DNA of 64,000 nt from Bradyrhizobium sp. MOS002 (GCF_003020115.1 NZ_PYFX01000006.1:186001-250000), one strand, 5' to 3'; shown: positions 52,987 through 62,313, numbered from the stretch's first letter. Made by a program: numbers and translations. The notes: generated by a model not told the origin, from the sequence alone.

Positions 52987-53146
52987 TGGCCACGCTCCGC
53001 CCGCCGCATCCCCGCGTGGGCTCTCCGCCTTAACAGGCGATCATTTAATTGGTTCCTGGCCCAGCCGTTCGGTTCAAATGGCGACGCCAAGTTTTTTGGC
53101 CAAGGCCACGGGACAGTAACTTTTCCGCTACCGGGCAATGCCGGCT

Positions 53147-53716
53147 TTATGTCCGACGTGCTGACACAAGCGAACACTTCGCCTGATCGGCATTCACGTT
53201 GACGAAGCCGACAGGAATGCGCGCAAAAGTCTTGCGGCTCTTCATGCTGACCGGGTCCGCAAGAACGCGGTTGCGGTCGGTGAGATGACTGCCATCGCGC
53301 CGCGCAAAAGCGCAGAGGATCTCGACATCCTTTACGGCATAGTCGTTGTCGTTGCGCAGCGTGAACGTCACCAGCGCCTTCGAGCCAAGGCCGCCGCGGC
53401 GCCAGGTCTGAGATGAAATCCTGATCCGACCGAGTTCTGCCATTGTCGGAATCTGAGCTTCGGAAGGCGGCGACGCGGCGGCCGCATCACCCGAAGGCGC
53501 CGTCTCGACCGCGGCCACCTCAGACCTCACCGGCTCTGCACTGTTGCCTCTGGAGAGGGGGAGCAGCATCCAGATGCCGCAACCGACGATGATGGCCGCC
53601 AACAGCCACAGCAGGCCTCGTCCAAATGAAACGCTCGCGATCGTCACTGCCCGCGCCAGTCGTTCGCCGGTCTCGGCGAAACGCCCTAACCCGATGCGGT
53701 CAAACCCGGCGTTCAT
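53147..53716 (-). CDS. Single-pass membrane hypothetical protein
   Basis: 189 residues from the ATG at 53716, which follows GAGG by five bases; a GTG 17 codons upstream lacks one. A cytosolic start is followed by a helix (LLWLLAAIIVGCGIWMLLPL), a Ser/Ala/Pro-rich linker, and a periplasmic beta-rich domain (RISSQTWRRGGLGSKALVTF, NDNDYAVKDVEILCAFARRD) resembling FxLYD/CARDB-type immunoglobulin folds. Two Cys near the end could pair. Function unknown. Confidence 0.78.
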   Translation of the reverse strand: MNAGFDRIGLGRFAETGERLARAVTIASVSFGRGLLWLLAAIIVGCGIWMLLPLSRGNSAEPVRSEVAAVETAPSGDAAAASPPSEAQIPTMAELGRIRISSQTWRRGGLGSKALVTFTLRNDNDYAVKDVEILCAFARRDGSHLTDRNRVLADPVSMKSRKTFARIPVGFVNVNADQAKCSLVSARRT

Positions 53717-53895
53717 GGTTGCCTCACCGATCGCGGCGGAAGCACGTTCGACAACGGATCCGGCCACTGCTTACCTTAATCCGGAAGACGAACTAAGGTT
53801 CCCGCGCAGCTGTCGAGTCGGCAAGAGCGGTGGCGGTCACCGGCCGAGGCCGCTAACATGCGCTGCAACATCAAGACCCGTCGGGAGAACATGAA

Positions 53896-54279
53896 ATGCC
53901 AATCGTCACTTGGGATCACGTCCATCTGCGCAGCCCCGATCCGGAGGCCACGGCGGCCTGGCTGCGGGACATCCTCGGTGGCGAGATCGTGCAAGCGCCC
54001 GGACGGATCGACGTGAATCTCGGCGGCGCAAGGATCTTTATTGCGCCACTCGAGGGCGACAACGCGGTCAACCCGCCACCGCCGCATCCGCATCAGGGCC
54101 TCGACCATTTCGGTCTCACGGTGAAGGACATCGACGCTGTTGCCGCCGAGATCAAGGCCAAGGGCGTCACCTTCACGCGCGAACCGACCACGATCCGCCC
54201 CGGCGTGCGCATCTGCTTCATCCGCGGCCCCGAAGGCATCTCCATCGAGCTGCTCGAGCGCGACAAGAAATATACCTGA
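53896..54279 (+). CDS. VOC-family (glyoxalase/dioxygenase fold) protein
   Basis: 127 residues. The first half has DHVHLRSPDPEATAAWLRDI with a conserved His, and the second has LDHFGLTVKDIDAVAAEIKAKGV and a GPEGISIELLER ending, the paired beta-alpha-beta-beta-beta units of the vicinal oxygen chelate fold. Probable metal ligands are His8, His68-69 region and Glu122. Substrate unknown; members include glyoxalases, dioxygenases and resistance proteins. It is divergent from the membrane protein gene. Confidence 0.9.
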   Translation: MPIVTWDHVHLRSPDPEATAAWLRDILGGEIVQAPGRIDVNLGGARIFIAPLEGDNAVNPPPPHPHQGLDHFGLTVKDIDAVAAEIKAKGVTFTREPTTIRPGVRICFIRGPEGISIELLERDKKYT

Positions 54280-54328
54280 CACGACGCGCGACGCATCGGC
54301 TCACCGCGCGACGTGCCGCCCGGCGCGC

Positions 54329-54826
54329 CTAAGTCATGCTACCGGGCATGAAGCAGCGGATGGCGACGCCCATGTAGCCGTAGATCGGCCAGACCATGGT
54401 GCGCCCCACCCGGTTCGGCTCTGAGATCACGGCCTCCTCGGGCACGTCGACCCACACGAGCTCCTGCGGTCGGCCGTCGATCATGTAGCCATAGCGCGGA
54501 ACGCGGACCCGATAGTGCCCGTCCTTGCTGTCCCAGTCGGTGTCCGAGAGCGCCGAGCCGTCTGCATCGGAGCAGCAAGGCCCCTTGGCGCTCCGCAGTC
54601 CGTCGAACCAGGCCTTCAATTCGGCATTGGTGTTGACGAACTGGCCGCGGTCGCGCGCGTGCCCGAAGGGGGCTGCGAGCGCGATCAGGGCCAGGGCGCA
54701 AGCGAGGCTTGCCACGCTTCGCCGGCGTGCCGCGCCGTCAATCCGCCGTTGTCGTGTTTCGCAAATTGTGGGACGCACACTGTACAGACGCGGCTTCTCG
54801 CCGCCGGAATCGATCCAGTTGCTCAC
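54329..54826 (-). CDS. Exported hypothetical protein with Cys pair
   Basis: 165 residues from a GTG at 54826 with GGAGC upstream; the start is uncertain. A hydrophobic leader (VASLACALALIALAAPFGHA) after an arginine-rich stretch suggests export. The mature part has NTNAELKAWFDGLRSAKGPCCSDADGS and a final CFMPG, so Cys pairing is possible. WVDVPEEAVISEPNRVGRTMVWP is regular. I recall similar conserved Bradyrhizobiaceae proteins of unknown function. Confidence 0.75.
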   Translation of the reverse strand: MSNWIDSGGEKPRLYSVRPTICETRQRRIDGAARRRSVASLACALALIALAAPFGHARDRGQFVNTNAELKAWFDGLRSAKGPCCSDADGSALSDTDWDSKDGHYRVRVPRYGYMIDGRPQELVWVDVPEEAVISEPNRVGRTMVWPIYGYMGVAIRCFMPGSMT

Positions 54827-55085
54827 GTTGGTCTTGCTCCAGCACCCCGCGGCCAGTGCAACAATGGTTATGCATTTCGCGGGCCAACTTGATTCGCAAC
54901 GACTGGCCTCGCTTCATGATCAGACCGTCATGGCGGTGTCATAGACAAGCCGGGACAACTACGGCTCACGGGCAGGCTCTCGCAAGGCCGGTCGGTAAAC
55001 TGCCGCGTTGCGCGAGCGCATGCGCTTTGGCATAAATACCGTACCGGTTACGCCATTGGGCGATGGCGGCCGGCCTCGGGACGTT

Positions 55086-55436
55086 ATGAAGAACGGCCTC
55101 TATTCGATTCACGTGAACCTGCTCGATGGTCGAGTCGGCAAGGGCAGCGGCGTGATTCTGTTTCGCGACGGCAAGATTCTTGGCGGCGATGCCTACCTCT
55201 ATTACACCGGCAGCTACACGGTGAAGGACAACACCTTCAAGGGCGAGGTGCTGGTCCAGCGTCACACCTCGCCGCGGGGCGACGACAATCCGCTGTTCGG
55301 CGGCCCTGCCGCGGTCGGCATCGGCCTCAGCGGCACCTTCACGGAAACGCGCGGGGACATGACGGGCACCGCGCTGGTCGGCAAGGCCAGCCAGATTTTC
55401 GGCGCGACGCTGCACAAGCTCGCAGAGGCCGACTAG
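55086..55436 (+). CDS. GrlR-like small regulatory protein
   Basis: 116 residues from the ATG at 55086; the longer open frame adds 26 poorly coding codons. LYSIHVNLLDGRVGKGSGVI and VVLFRDGKILGGDAYLYYTGSY-type strands with SGTFTETRGDM build a small lipocalin-like barrel, as in GrlR, a negative regulator of enteropathogen type III secretion. In rhizobia such proteins occur without that system, as here, so the role is unknown. It ends at a repeat palindrome. Confidence 0.72.
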   Translation: MKNGLYSIHVNLLDGRVGKGSGVILFRDGKILGGDAYLYYTGSYTVKDNTFKGEVLVQRHTSPRGDDNPLFGGPAAVGIGLSGTFTETRGDMTGTALVGKASQIFGATLHKLAEAD

Positions 55437-55537
55437 AGCATTTTCGGTTCTGATTGAATCAGAACCGAAGCTCTCAATTGTTGCTTCGAGTTGTTTTCTT
55501 CACCCGAGCCGGCATCCACTTCGCTCGAAAACGCTCG
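55435..55537. repeat. Alphaproteobacterial palindromic repeat with 13-bp perfect arms
   Basis: TTCGGTTCTGATT (55443-55455) and AATCAGAACCGAA (55457-55469) are perfect complements around a single G, flanked by AGAGC...GCTCT. A downstream part (GTTTTCTTCACCCGAGCCGG, then CTTCGCTCGAAAACGCTCG) belongs to the same recurring element. It separates the GrlR-like gene from the convergent kinase gene. Confidence 0.75.
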
Positions 55538-55539
55538 AG

Positions 55540-58227
55540 TTATTCCGCGGCCTGCTCGAGCGGCGCCACGCGCGGCAGGATGATCTGGACACGTGTGCCG
55601 CTGCCCGGTTCGGAATCCAGATCGAGCCGTCCGCCGAGCCTGTTCGTGACGATGCTGTAGACGATGTGCAGTCCCAGACCGGTGCCGCCCTGGTCGCGCC
55701 GCGTCGTGAAGAACGGATCGAAGGCACGGCGGCGAACGTCGAGCGACATGCCGCAGCCATTGTCGGAGAAGATGATCTCGACATTGTCCTTGCCGGACTG
55801 GCGCACCTGGATGTCGATGGTCCCCGGCCGGCCGTCCGGGAAGGCGTGCGCCACCGCGTTGAGAAACAGATTGGTCAGCACCTGGCCGTACGGTCCGGGA
55901 TAGCTGTTCATGGTCAGATCAGGCTGGCACTCGACATTGAGCGTCAGATTGTGCTTGCGCAGGCCCGGCCGCAGACTCATCACCACCTGCTCGGTGAGGT
56001 CACCGAGATCGAAGCTGCGCTGGTCCGAATAGTTGCGGTCGGCGGCGACCTGCTTGAACGACTGGATCAGCTCGGCGGCGCGGTTGAGATTAGCGACGAG
56101 CTGCGAGGACGCATCGCGGCTGGTGTGAAGAAAGTCGTTGAGCGCGGAGCGGCGCAGCTCGCCACGCTCGACCTCGGCGGTGAACATCGCGGTCTTGCGC
56201 TCCAGCGCGGAGGCGACCGTGAGGCTGATGCCGACGGGGTTGTTGACTTCGTGCGCGACGCCGGCGACGAGGCGCCCGAGCGCCGCCAGCTTCTCCGCCT
56301 CGATCAGCGAGGCCTGGGTCTCGCGCAGATTGCGCAGCGCGGTCTCGGCGGATTCCTTGGCTTTCCGCATCTCCTGCTCGCCGCGCTTGCGCTCGCCGAT
56401 GTCGAGCGCGACGGTGACGATCCGCTCGATCTCGCCTTCGGCATCGAGCAGCGGCAGCTTGTTGACGAGCCATTGCCGCATGTGGCCGGACGAATCAATG
56501 TACTCCTCTTCGTAGAAGCCGAGACCTTTTCGCAGCGTCAGCACGCGCTTGTCGCTCTCGTCGGACTTGGCCGCGCCGTAGCGCGACATCAGGTCGGCCG
56601 TGGTGCGGCCGAGTGCATCGCCGGGCTCGATTCCGAAGATGCCGGCCATGTAACGGTTCATCAGTACGTAGCGCAGCTCGCGGTCCTTGACGTTGATGAC
56701 CGCGGGCACGGTGTCGATGACCTGCTGGAGCAGGCGCCGTCCTTCGGCGATGGCGTCTTCCGCGCGCTTCTGGTCGGTGATGTCGCGCAGCGTGCCCTCG
56801 TAGCGGACGATGTTGCCCGCCTCGTCGCGGACGCCGGTGGCACTGTCGGACAGCCACAGGATGTCGCCGCCGCGCTGGCGCACCTGGTATTCGAACTCGC
56901 GCACCATGCCGTCGCGGGCCATCAGCCGCTGATACTCGACGCGCGCCTCGGGATTGAGGTAGATCGTGTGGGCGATGTCGTTGATGCTGTCGATGAGATC
57001 TTTGGGGCTGTCATAGCCCATCATCCTCGCCAGCGCCGGATTGGCGTTGAGGAGGTCGCCGGCCGGCGTCGTGACATAGATACCATCGACCGAGCCCTCG
57101 AACAGTTTCCGGTAGCTCTCTTCGGCGAGGCGCTGCTCGGTCAGCGCGCGCACCGCCGCCTCGCGTGCCGTGTCGGCCTCCTCCAGCGCGCGGCGGAACA
57201 CTTCGGCCGCCCGCGCGATGTCGCCGATCTCATTGTCGAGGTCGGCGGACGGGATCGAGGTGTTCTTCTCGCCGGCTGCGAGCGCGCGGATCGACCGCGC
57301 GATCTGGGCGAGCGGACGGACTGTCCGCCGCACCACGAAGCCGGCCGCGAGAATGCCGATCAGCACGCCGACGGTGCCGAGCACGATGCTCTGCCAGCGC
57401 GCCTCCGTCAGCGTGCGGGCAAAGTCGCGCGACAGCACATGACCGCGCCGGGCGCTGACCTCGCGCAGCAATTCGGTGACGCGGCCGATCAGCCGGCCTT
57501 CGGTTCCCAGCACCTCGCGATCGATGTCGGCGATCTGACGTTCACGGACAGCGACCGCGATGATCGCCTCGGCGTAGTCGTTGACGGCCGATCTGAGCTT
57601 GGGATCGGTGACGCCCATCGCCCGCATGCTTTGCGCCGCCTGCTCGGCCGCGGACGGGTTGCGCGCAAGCAATCCGAGCGCGATCCGGCTCTGCGCTTCC
57701 GACAGGCGGGACGCCAGCTCTCGGTCCGCGGTGCCGGAGACAGCCGCGTCGAACTGGTCGCGGAGCGGCGGCAGGCCAGCGAGCAGCTGGGCGCGGCGGT
57801 CGATCAAGGTCGAGATCCGCTCCAGGCCGCTGCGATAGGTCGCAAGCCGCTCGCTGACCCCGTCGATCATATCCTGTTGCTCGGGCACGAGCTCGATGCG
57901 GGTCTTCTTCAGGATGTCGCTGAGCGTCGAGGCCGCCTCGCCCACCTGTTTGAACTGGATGCCGGCGCCGGGATCGGTGACGAAGTCGCGCGCAGCGAGC
58001 CGCAGCTCGTTCATGCGGCGGTCGATGTCCTCGGCGAGGTCGCCGACACTCTGCAGCCGCTGCAGCTCGGCAAAAGTCGTGTCGATGTGCCGGATCGCGA
58101 TCACGCTCGCCGTCGAGGTGACGATGATCACCGCCAGCACCAGAAGGAAGCTGCCGAAGGTAAGCTGGCCGATGGAGAGCGAGAATGTTCGCTTTTTCTC
58201 AGGGGTCGGCGTCAATTCAGCGGACAT
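55540..58227 (-). CDS. Membrane PAS-domain sensor histidine kinase
   Basis: 895 residues from the ATG at 58227; an ATG 22 codons upstream has no better ribosome site. Two helices (about 20-42 and 285-310) enclose a long helical periplasmic domain. HAMP (RPLAQIARSIRALAAGE) leads to two PAS domains (ending DITDQKR and DIGERKR), a coiled coil, HisKA with the His in LVAGVAHEVNNPVGISL, and HATPase with FLNAVAHAFPDGR and GGTGLGLHIVYSIV. There is no receiver domain. It resembles large cytosolic-redox or ligand sensors. No partner regulator is adjacent. Confidence 0.92.
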   Translation of the reverse strand: MSAELTPTPEKKRTFSLSIGQLTFGSFLLVLAVIIVTSTASVIAIRHIDTTFAELQRLQSVGDLAEDIDRRMNELRLAARDFVTDPGAGIQFKQVGEAASTLSDILKKTRIELVPEQQDMIDGVSERLATYRSGLERISTLIDRRAQLLAGLPPLRDQFDAAVSGTADRELASRLSEAQSRIALGLLARNPSAAEQAAQSMRAMGVTDPKLRSAVNDYAEAIIAVAVRERQIADIDREVLGTEGRLIGRVTELLREVSARRGHVLSRDFARTLTEARWQSIVLGTVGVLIGILAAGFVVRRTVRPLAQIARSIRALAAGEKNTSIPSADLDNEIGDIARAAEVFRRALEEADTAREAAVRALTEQRLAEESYRKLFEGSVDGIYVTTPAGDLLNANPALARMMGYDSPKDLIDSINDIAHTIYLNPEARVEYQRLMARDGMVREFEYQVRQRGGDILWLSDSATGVRDEAGNIVRYEGTLRDITDQKRAEDAIAEGRRLLQQVIDTVPAVINVKDRELRYVLMNRYMAGIFGIEPGDALGRTTADLMSRYGAAKSDESDKRVLTLRKGLGFYEEEYIDSSGHMRQWLVNKLPLLDAEGEIERIVTVALDIGERKRGEQEMRKAKESAETALRNLRETQASLIEAEKLAALGRLVAGVAHEVNNPVGISLTVASALERKTAMFTAEVERGELRRSALNDFLHTSRDASSQLVANLNRAAELIQSFKQVAADRNYSDQRSFDLGDLTEQVVMSLRPGLRKHNLTLNVECQPDLTMNSYPGPYGQVLTNLFLNAVAHAFPDGRPGTIDIQVRQSGKDNVEIIFSDNGCGMSLDVRRRAFDPFFTTRRDQGGTGLGLHIVYSIVTNRLGGRLDLDSEPGSGTRVQIILPRVAPLEQAAE

Positions 58228-58352
58228 TGGGTGATGTGAGGACCGGGCTATTGGAGCTCCAATATACGACGTATTGCGGTCCCGGGGGAACATGCGTCTG
58301 GCCGCCGAATATCCTTAATATTGAAGCCCTGCCGCCTTCCCCGGCCCCGGTT

Positions 58353-59279
58353 TTATGACGTTTTGACGTCGGCCGGCGGCCGGGCCGGGATGGTCATGGC
58401 GGCGACGCCGACGACGATGCAGGCAAGGCCGATCCAGGCGGTCCGGCTCAGGCTCTCGCCCAGGAAGGCGACGCTGATGGCAACACCGATCGGCACGCGT
58501 AGATAGGCCTGCGCGGTGGTGCCGACCGAGCCCAGGGTCTGGATCAGGCGGAAATAGATCACGAAGGCCGCGGCGGTCGAGAAGGTCGCCAGCGCGAGCA
58601 GCGCCAGCACGGAACTCAGCGAGGGCGACAGTGTCCAGGGCTGCTCGACGATGAGCGAGGCCGGGATCAGCGCCGCCGCCCCCGCCAGCAGCGAGCCGGC
58701 CGCGGGCGCCATGGGATCGAGGCCCTTGAAGCCGCGACCGAAGATCGCTGCGCAGGCGTAGCAGATGGTGGCGGCAACGATGGCGGCCTCCGCGACGAGA
58801 CCGCTTCCGACATCATGGAAGGCATCGACGCCGACGATCAGCAGGATGCCGGCCATGCCGGCGACCACGCCGACCAGCTTGCGCGGTGTCGTCGCCTCGT
58901 GACGCGTCACAACGGCCGTGAGCAGGAAGGTGAAGATCGGGCCGGCCGAGTTGAGGATGGTCGCGAGCGCGGCATCGACGTGGCGCTCGCCCCAGGCGAT
59001 CAATGTCCAGGGGATCACGCTGTTGAGCACGGCCTGGAAGGCGAAGCGTTGCCAGGTCGCGGCATCATTCGGCATCCTGATGCCCCGCGCCCACATGATC
59101 GCGAGCAGCAGCAGGCCCGCAATCGTGGTGCGCGCTGCGATCAGCGTGATCGGCGGAATCGTGGCGACCCCGAGCTTGATGAAGGTGTAGGAGCCGCCCC
59201 AGAGCGTCGCGAGCGCGAGCAGCAGCGCCAGCTCGACCGCGACGTTGTTGTCTTGCCGATTGTCCTGCCGGTTGGCCAT
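58353..59279 (-). CDS. EamA-family DMT transporter
   Basis: 308 residues with ten helices and two EamA repeats: LATLWGGSYTFIKLGVATIPP, IAARTTIAGLLLLAIMWARG, ILNSAGPIFTFLLTAVVTRHE; second half LALLALATFSTAAAFVIYFR, AQAYLRVPIGVAISVAFLGE. A possible exporter of amino acids or other metabolites. The N-terminus is rich in Asn/Gln/Asp (NRQDNRQDNN). It is separated from the Nudix gene by 80 bases. Confidence 0.9.
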   Translation of the reverse strand: MANRQDNRQDNNVAVELALLLALATLWGGSYTFIKLGVATIPPITLIAARTTIAGLLLLAIMWARGIRMPNDAATWQRFAFQAVLNSVIPWTLIAWGERHVDAALATILNSAGPIFTFLLTAVVTRHEATTPRKLVGVVAGMAGILLIVGVDAFHDVGSGLVAEAAIVAATICYACAAIFGRGFKGLDPMAPAAGSLLAGAAALIPASLIVEQPWTLSPSLSSVLALLALATFSTAAAFVIYFRLIQTLGSVGTTAQAYLRVPIGVAISVAFLGESLSRTAWIGLACIVVGVAAMTIPARPPADVKTS

Positions 59280-59359
59280 GTCGCGCGTCCCGTCCCGTTG
59301 TCAGGGACGGAACCTAGCGCGTCTGCCCTCGCCGATACTTCGCTGTGTGTCGAAGTGTC

Positions 59360-60160
59360 CTAGCCGACCGCCCCGACCTCGAACACCTCGCCGTCATAGC
59401 CGGCCTCGCGGGGAATGCGGAGCTGACGGCCAGTTTCGGTCTTGGTCATGACAGGCATCACGGTCACGACGGACATGCCGCGGGCGTGCTCGAGCGCGGC
59501 GCTCACGCTGACCTGCTTGGCGAGCCGGATCAAATTGCGCGTGGTCGGGAACGGCAGCTTGAAGCGGCCGCTCTCGCCGCCCTCCACCGCCTCGCGCGGC
59601 GAGACCCAGATCGAGTCGGTCGACTCCCCTCCGTCATGCGCGCCGAGCTGGTCGGGCGGTGCTGCCGCAAGGAAGAACCAGGTGTCGAAACGTTTTGGCA
59701 TCCCCTCCGGCGTGATCCAGTGCGCGTAAGGCACGAGCGTATCGAGCGCGAGCTGGAGGCCGTTGTCGGCCAGAATGCTCAGGAAGCTGATCTTGTGCTC
59801 GTTGAGCGCGACGCGATGCGCATCGGCGATCTCGCCGGCGCGCCTGGCATCCACCGGCGTGCCCGAATCCTTCGACCGCGCCAGCAGGATGCCGCTTTCC
59901 TCAAAGGTCTCGCGGATCGCGGCGATCCGAAAACCGCGGTCCGCTTCGCTCAAGCCCTCGCCGCCCGAATACAGATCGGACCGGGCGACGATCTCCTGAT
60001 CGCCGGCATCGACGCTGCCGCCGGGAAACACCAGCGCGCCCGAATTGAACTCGATCTGATGATGGCGGACCATCATGAAGACTTCAATTTCCTTCCCTGC
60101 TGCGCCGTCGCGCAGCAGGAGGATCGTCGACGCGGGGCGTGATGCTGATGCCTCGGCCAT
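59360..60160 (-). CDS. Nudix hydrolase (NUDT19/RP2p-like, expanded box)
   Basis: 266 residues. The Nudix signature is split: GALVFPGGSVDAGD at residues 42-55 and AAIRETFEESGILLA after a 26-residue insertion. That layout resembles NUDT19-type enzymes, some of which cleave CoA and acyl-CoA diphosphates. It follows the DapA-like gene by four bases in a two-gene operon; an acyl-CoA operon lies upstream on the same strand. Diphosphate hydrolysis is confident; the substrate is inferred. Confidence 0.86.
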   Translation of the reverse strand: MAEASASRPASTILLLRDGAAGKEIEVFMMVRHHQIEFNSGALVFPGGSVDAGDQEIVARSDLYSGGEGLSEADRGFRIAAIRETFEESGILLARSKDSGTPVDARRAGEIADAHRVALNEHKISFLSILADNGLQLALDTLVPYAHWITPEGMPKRFDTWFFLAAAPPDQLGAHDGGESTDSIWVSPREAVEGGESGRFKLPFPTTRNLIRLAKQVSVSAALEHARGMSVVTVMPVMTKTETGRQLRIPREAGYDGEVFEVGAVG

Positions 60161-60164
60161 TCAA

Positions 60165-61118
60165 CTAACCTGCTGCGCTGGATTGCGGGCCGAGATTGGC
60201 GCGCTTGTCGACGCGGGCCACGCGCGACAGCAGGTACTCGACCTCTGCCTTCGCCGCCGGGGTAATGGTGGCGCCGGGCTTGCGCTGGGCGCTGGAGGCG
60301 ATGATGCCGCGCTTCTGCAGCACGTATTTGCGCACGGCAAGGCCAGCGCCAGGCTGCTGCTCGTAGCGGATCAGCGGCAGATGGGCATCGAACAGATCAT
60401 GGGCGGCGTCGCGCTTGCCTTCCTTCGAAAGTCGGACGACGTCGATCAGGAGTTCGGGGAAGGCATAGCCGGTCATGGCGCCGTCGGCGCCGCGCTCCAT
60501 CTCGAAGTCCAGAAAGAGCCCGCCATTGCCGCAGAGGATCGACAGCGGCCGCAGCGAGCCGTCCTTCTGGAAATTGCGCAGCGTCGAGATTTTTTCCAGT
60601 CCCGGCCAGTCCTCGTGCTTGAGCATCACGCAGTTCGGATTGTCGGTGACGATCTTGCGGATCACGGCGGGGGTGAACACCACCGACAAGGTCAGCGGAT
60701 AGTCCTGGAGCACCCAGGGCACGTCGGGGCCGATCGCCTCGGCCGCCTGCTTGTAATAGCCGACGATCTGGTCGTCGGTCCGCAACGACGGCGGCGGCGC
60801 GATCATCACACCGGCCGCACCGGCCTCCATCGAGACCTTCGCCAGCGAGCGCATGGTGGCAAAGCCCGGCGCGGAGACGCCGACGATCACCTGCATCTTT
60901 TTGGCGCGCTTGACGAAGCGTACCGCCACCTGCTCGGCCTCGGCGGCATCGAGCTTCGGCGCCTCACCGAGAATGCCGAGCACCGTGACGCCGTCGCAGC
61001 CGACCTCCTCGTAGAAATCGGTCAGGCGGTCGATCGAGCGCTCGTCGATCCGGCCGTCGTCGTGGAACGGCGTCGGCGCGATTGCGAAGGTGCCCTTGGC
61101 GTCGGCGGTGAGTTTCAT
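60165..61118 (-). CDS. DapA-like (DHDPS/NAL family) class I aldolase
   Basis: 317 residues of the N-acetylneuraminate lyase/dihydrodipicolinate synthase superfamily. A catalytic Lys is in CVMLKHEDWPG (Schiff base) and a Tyr in VLQDYPLTL. At the usual GTTGE position it has GILGEA, which argues against true dihydrodipicolinate synthase and for a hydroxy-ketoacid aldolase or dehydratase. FAIAPTPFHDDGRIDERSID at the start is typical. It precedes the Nudix gene; the substrate is unknown. Confidence 0.86.
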   Translation of the reverse strand: MKLTADAKGTFAIAPTPFHDDGRIDERSIDRLTDFYEEVGCDGVTVLGILGEAPKLDAAEAEQVAVRFVKRAKKMQVIVGVSAPGFATMRSLAKVSMEAGAAGVMIAPPPSLRTDDQIVGYYKQAAEAIGPDVPWVLQDYPLTLSVVFTPAVIRKIVTDNPNCVMLKHEDWPGLEKISTLRNFQKDGSLRPLSILCGNGGLFLDFEMERGADGAMTGYAFPELLIDVVRLSKEGKRDAAHDLFDAHLPLIRYEQQPGAGLAVRKYVLQKRGIIASSAQRKPGATITPAAKAEVEYLLSRVARVDKRANLGPQSSAAG

Positions 61119-61135
61119 CGGGTCTCTATCCTCTT

Positions 61136-61244
61136 GTTCGTCATTCCGGGGCGATGCGTCAGCATCGAACTATGGTGCGCAATTGCGCACCTGAGAATCT
61201 CGAGGTTCCGGCTCCGATGCTTTGCATCGCCCCGGAACGACAAC
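61136..61244. repeat. Palindromic intergenic repeat (CATTCCGGGGCGATGCGTC family)
   Basis: GTCATTCCGGGGCGATGCGT on the left pairs with GATGCTTTGCATCGCCCCGG on the right, around an inner palindrome GGTGCGCAATTGCGCACC. A short relative is the hairpin at 42758-42795. It fills the spacer between the DapA-like gene and the SDR gene. Confidence 0.78.
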
Positions 61245-61249
61245 AATGG

Positions 61250-62128
61250 CTAAAACCGCCGCGCGCCCATCTTGATCTGCTCCTCGGAGAAGAAGATCTC
61301 CTGGGCATGATCGGCGATGTCCTGGGCCTTCCAGCCCGTGTGCGGCGGCTTCCAGCCGTCCATTTCCATCATCCGCATTTCGCGCACGCCGCGGGGCCCG
61401 GACACGCCCAGCACCTTGCCGGTCTGGTCGCCGGACAAGTCGCTGACCATGTATAGCACGGCCGGCGCGATGCCGTCCGGCCCCAGCGCCGCCGAGGGGT
61501 TCTCCTTATAGCGGGGCAGGTCTGCGGTCATGCGGGTCAGCGCGCCCGGGGCAAGCGTCCAGATCCGGATGTTGTATTTGCGGCCCTCGATCGCCAGCAC
61601 GTTGGACAGGCCCCAGATGCCGCCCTTGGCCGCGCCGTAATTGCTCTGGCCGAAATTGCCGATCAGGCCCGAGGTCGAGGAGGTGTTGACGATCACGCCG
61701 CCGCCGTTTTCCCGCATCCAGCGAAACACCGGCATGGTGCAACAAAAGGTGCCTTTCAGATGCACCTTGATGACCTTGTCCCAGTCGGACTCGCTGGCCT
61801 TGGCGAAGGTCTGGTCGCGCAGGATGCCGGCATTGTTGACGAGGATGTCGGCGCGGCCGAAATGCTTGATGGCGTCGTCGAACACCGACTGGCCGCCTTC
61901 CATGGTGGAGATGTCGGCGCCGTTGGCGACGGCCTTGCCGCCTTCGGCCTTGATCGCATCCACCACGAGCTGCGCCATCGATGTGTCGGCGCCCGAGCCG
62001 TCACGGGGGCCACCGAGGTCGTTGACCACGACGGACGCCCCTTCCCGCGCGAACAGCCTTGCGTAGGCCTCACCGAGCCCCCCGCCCGCGCCGGTGATCA
62101 GCGCAACCTTGCCGTCGAGTAGTCCCAT
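61250..62128 (-). CDS. MFE-2-type 3-hydroxyacyl-CoA dehydrogenase (SDR family)
   Basis: 292 residues. The cofactor loop is TGAGGGLGEAYA (residues 13-24), with the extra VVNDLGGPRDGSGAD insertion characteristic of the dehydrogenase part of peroxisomal multifunctional enzyme 2. NNAG lies near 99-102 and the catalytic YGAAK is in NYGAAKGG. It would oxidise 3-hydroxyacyl-CoA to 3-oxoacyl-CoA. It follows a MaoC hydratase gene on the same strand, so together they run hydration and oxidation of an acyl-CoA. GGGAGAC precedes the ATG. Confidence 0.88.
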   Translation of the reverse strand: MGLLDGKVALITGAGGGLGEAYARLFAREGASVVVNDLGGPRDGSGADTSMAQLVVDAIKAEGGKAVANGADISTMEGGQSVFDDAIKHFGRADILVNNAGILRDQTFAKASESDWDKVIKVHLKGTFCCTMPVFRWMRENGGGVIVNTSSTSGLIGNFGQSNYGAAKGGIWGLSNVLAIEGRKYNIRIWTLAPGALTRMTADLPRYKENPSAALGPDGIAPAVLYMVSDLSGDQTGKVLGVSGPRGVREMRMMEMDGWKPPHTGWKAQDIADHAQEIFFSEEQIKMGARRF

Positions 62129-62159
62129 GGTGGCGTCTCCCTGGTTTTGTTTTCTTTCT

Positions 62160-62297
62160 TACCTCGTCCCGCTTGCGGGGAGAGGTCGGATCGCCTTGCG
62201 ATCCGGGTGAGGGGATACAGGTCTCAATACCGTCTCGGCTCGTGGTGAGAGCCCCTCACCCCACCCTCTCCCCGCAAGAGCGGGGCGAGGGAGACGA
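62160..62297. repeat. Palindromic repeat with CTCTCCCCGCAAG arms
   Basis: CCTCGTCCCGCTTGCGGGGA near the start pairs with TCTCCCCGCAAGAGCGGGGC near the end; CCGGGTGAGGGG and CCCCTCACCC form inner arms. It fills the spacer between the MaoC and SDR genes. A relative lies at 63213-63426. Confidence 0.72.
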
Positions 62298-62313
62298 CGG
62301 CCGTCGCGTGTTG

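Noticed and set aside
55666..58239. 857-codon plus-strand frame
   Set aside because: Antisense to the PAS sensor kinase; no motif and no ribosome site.
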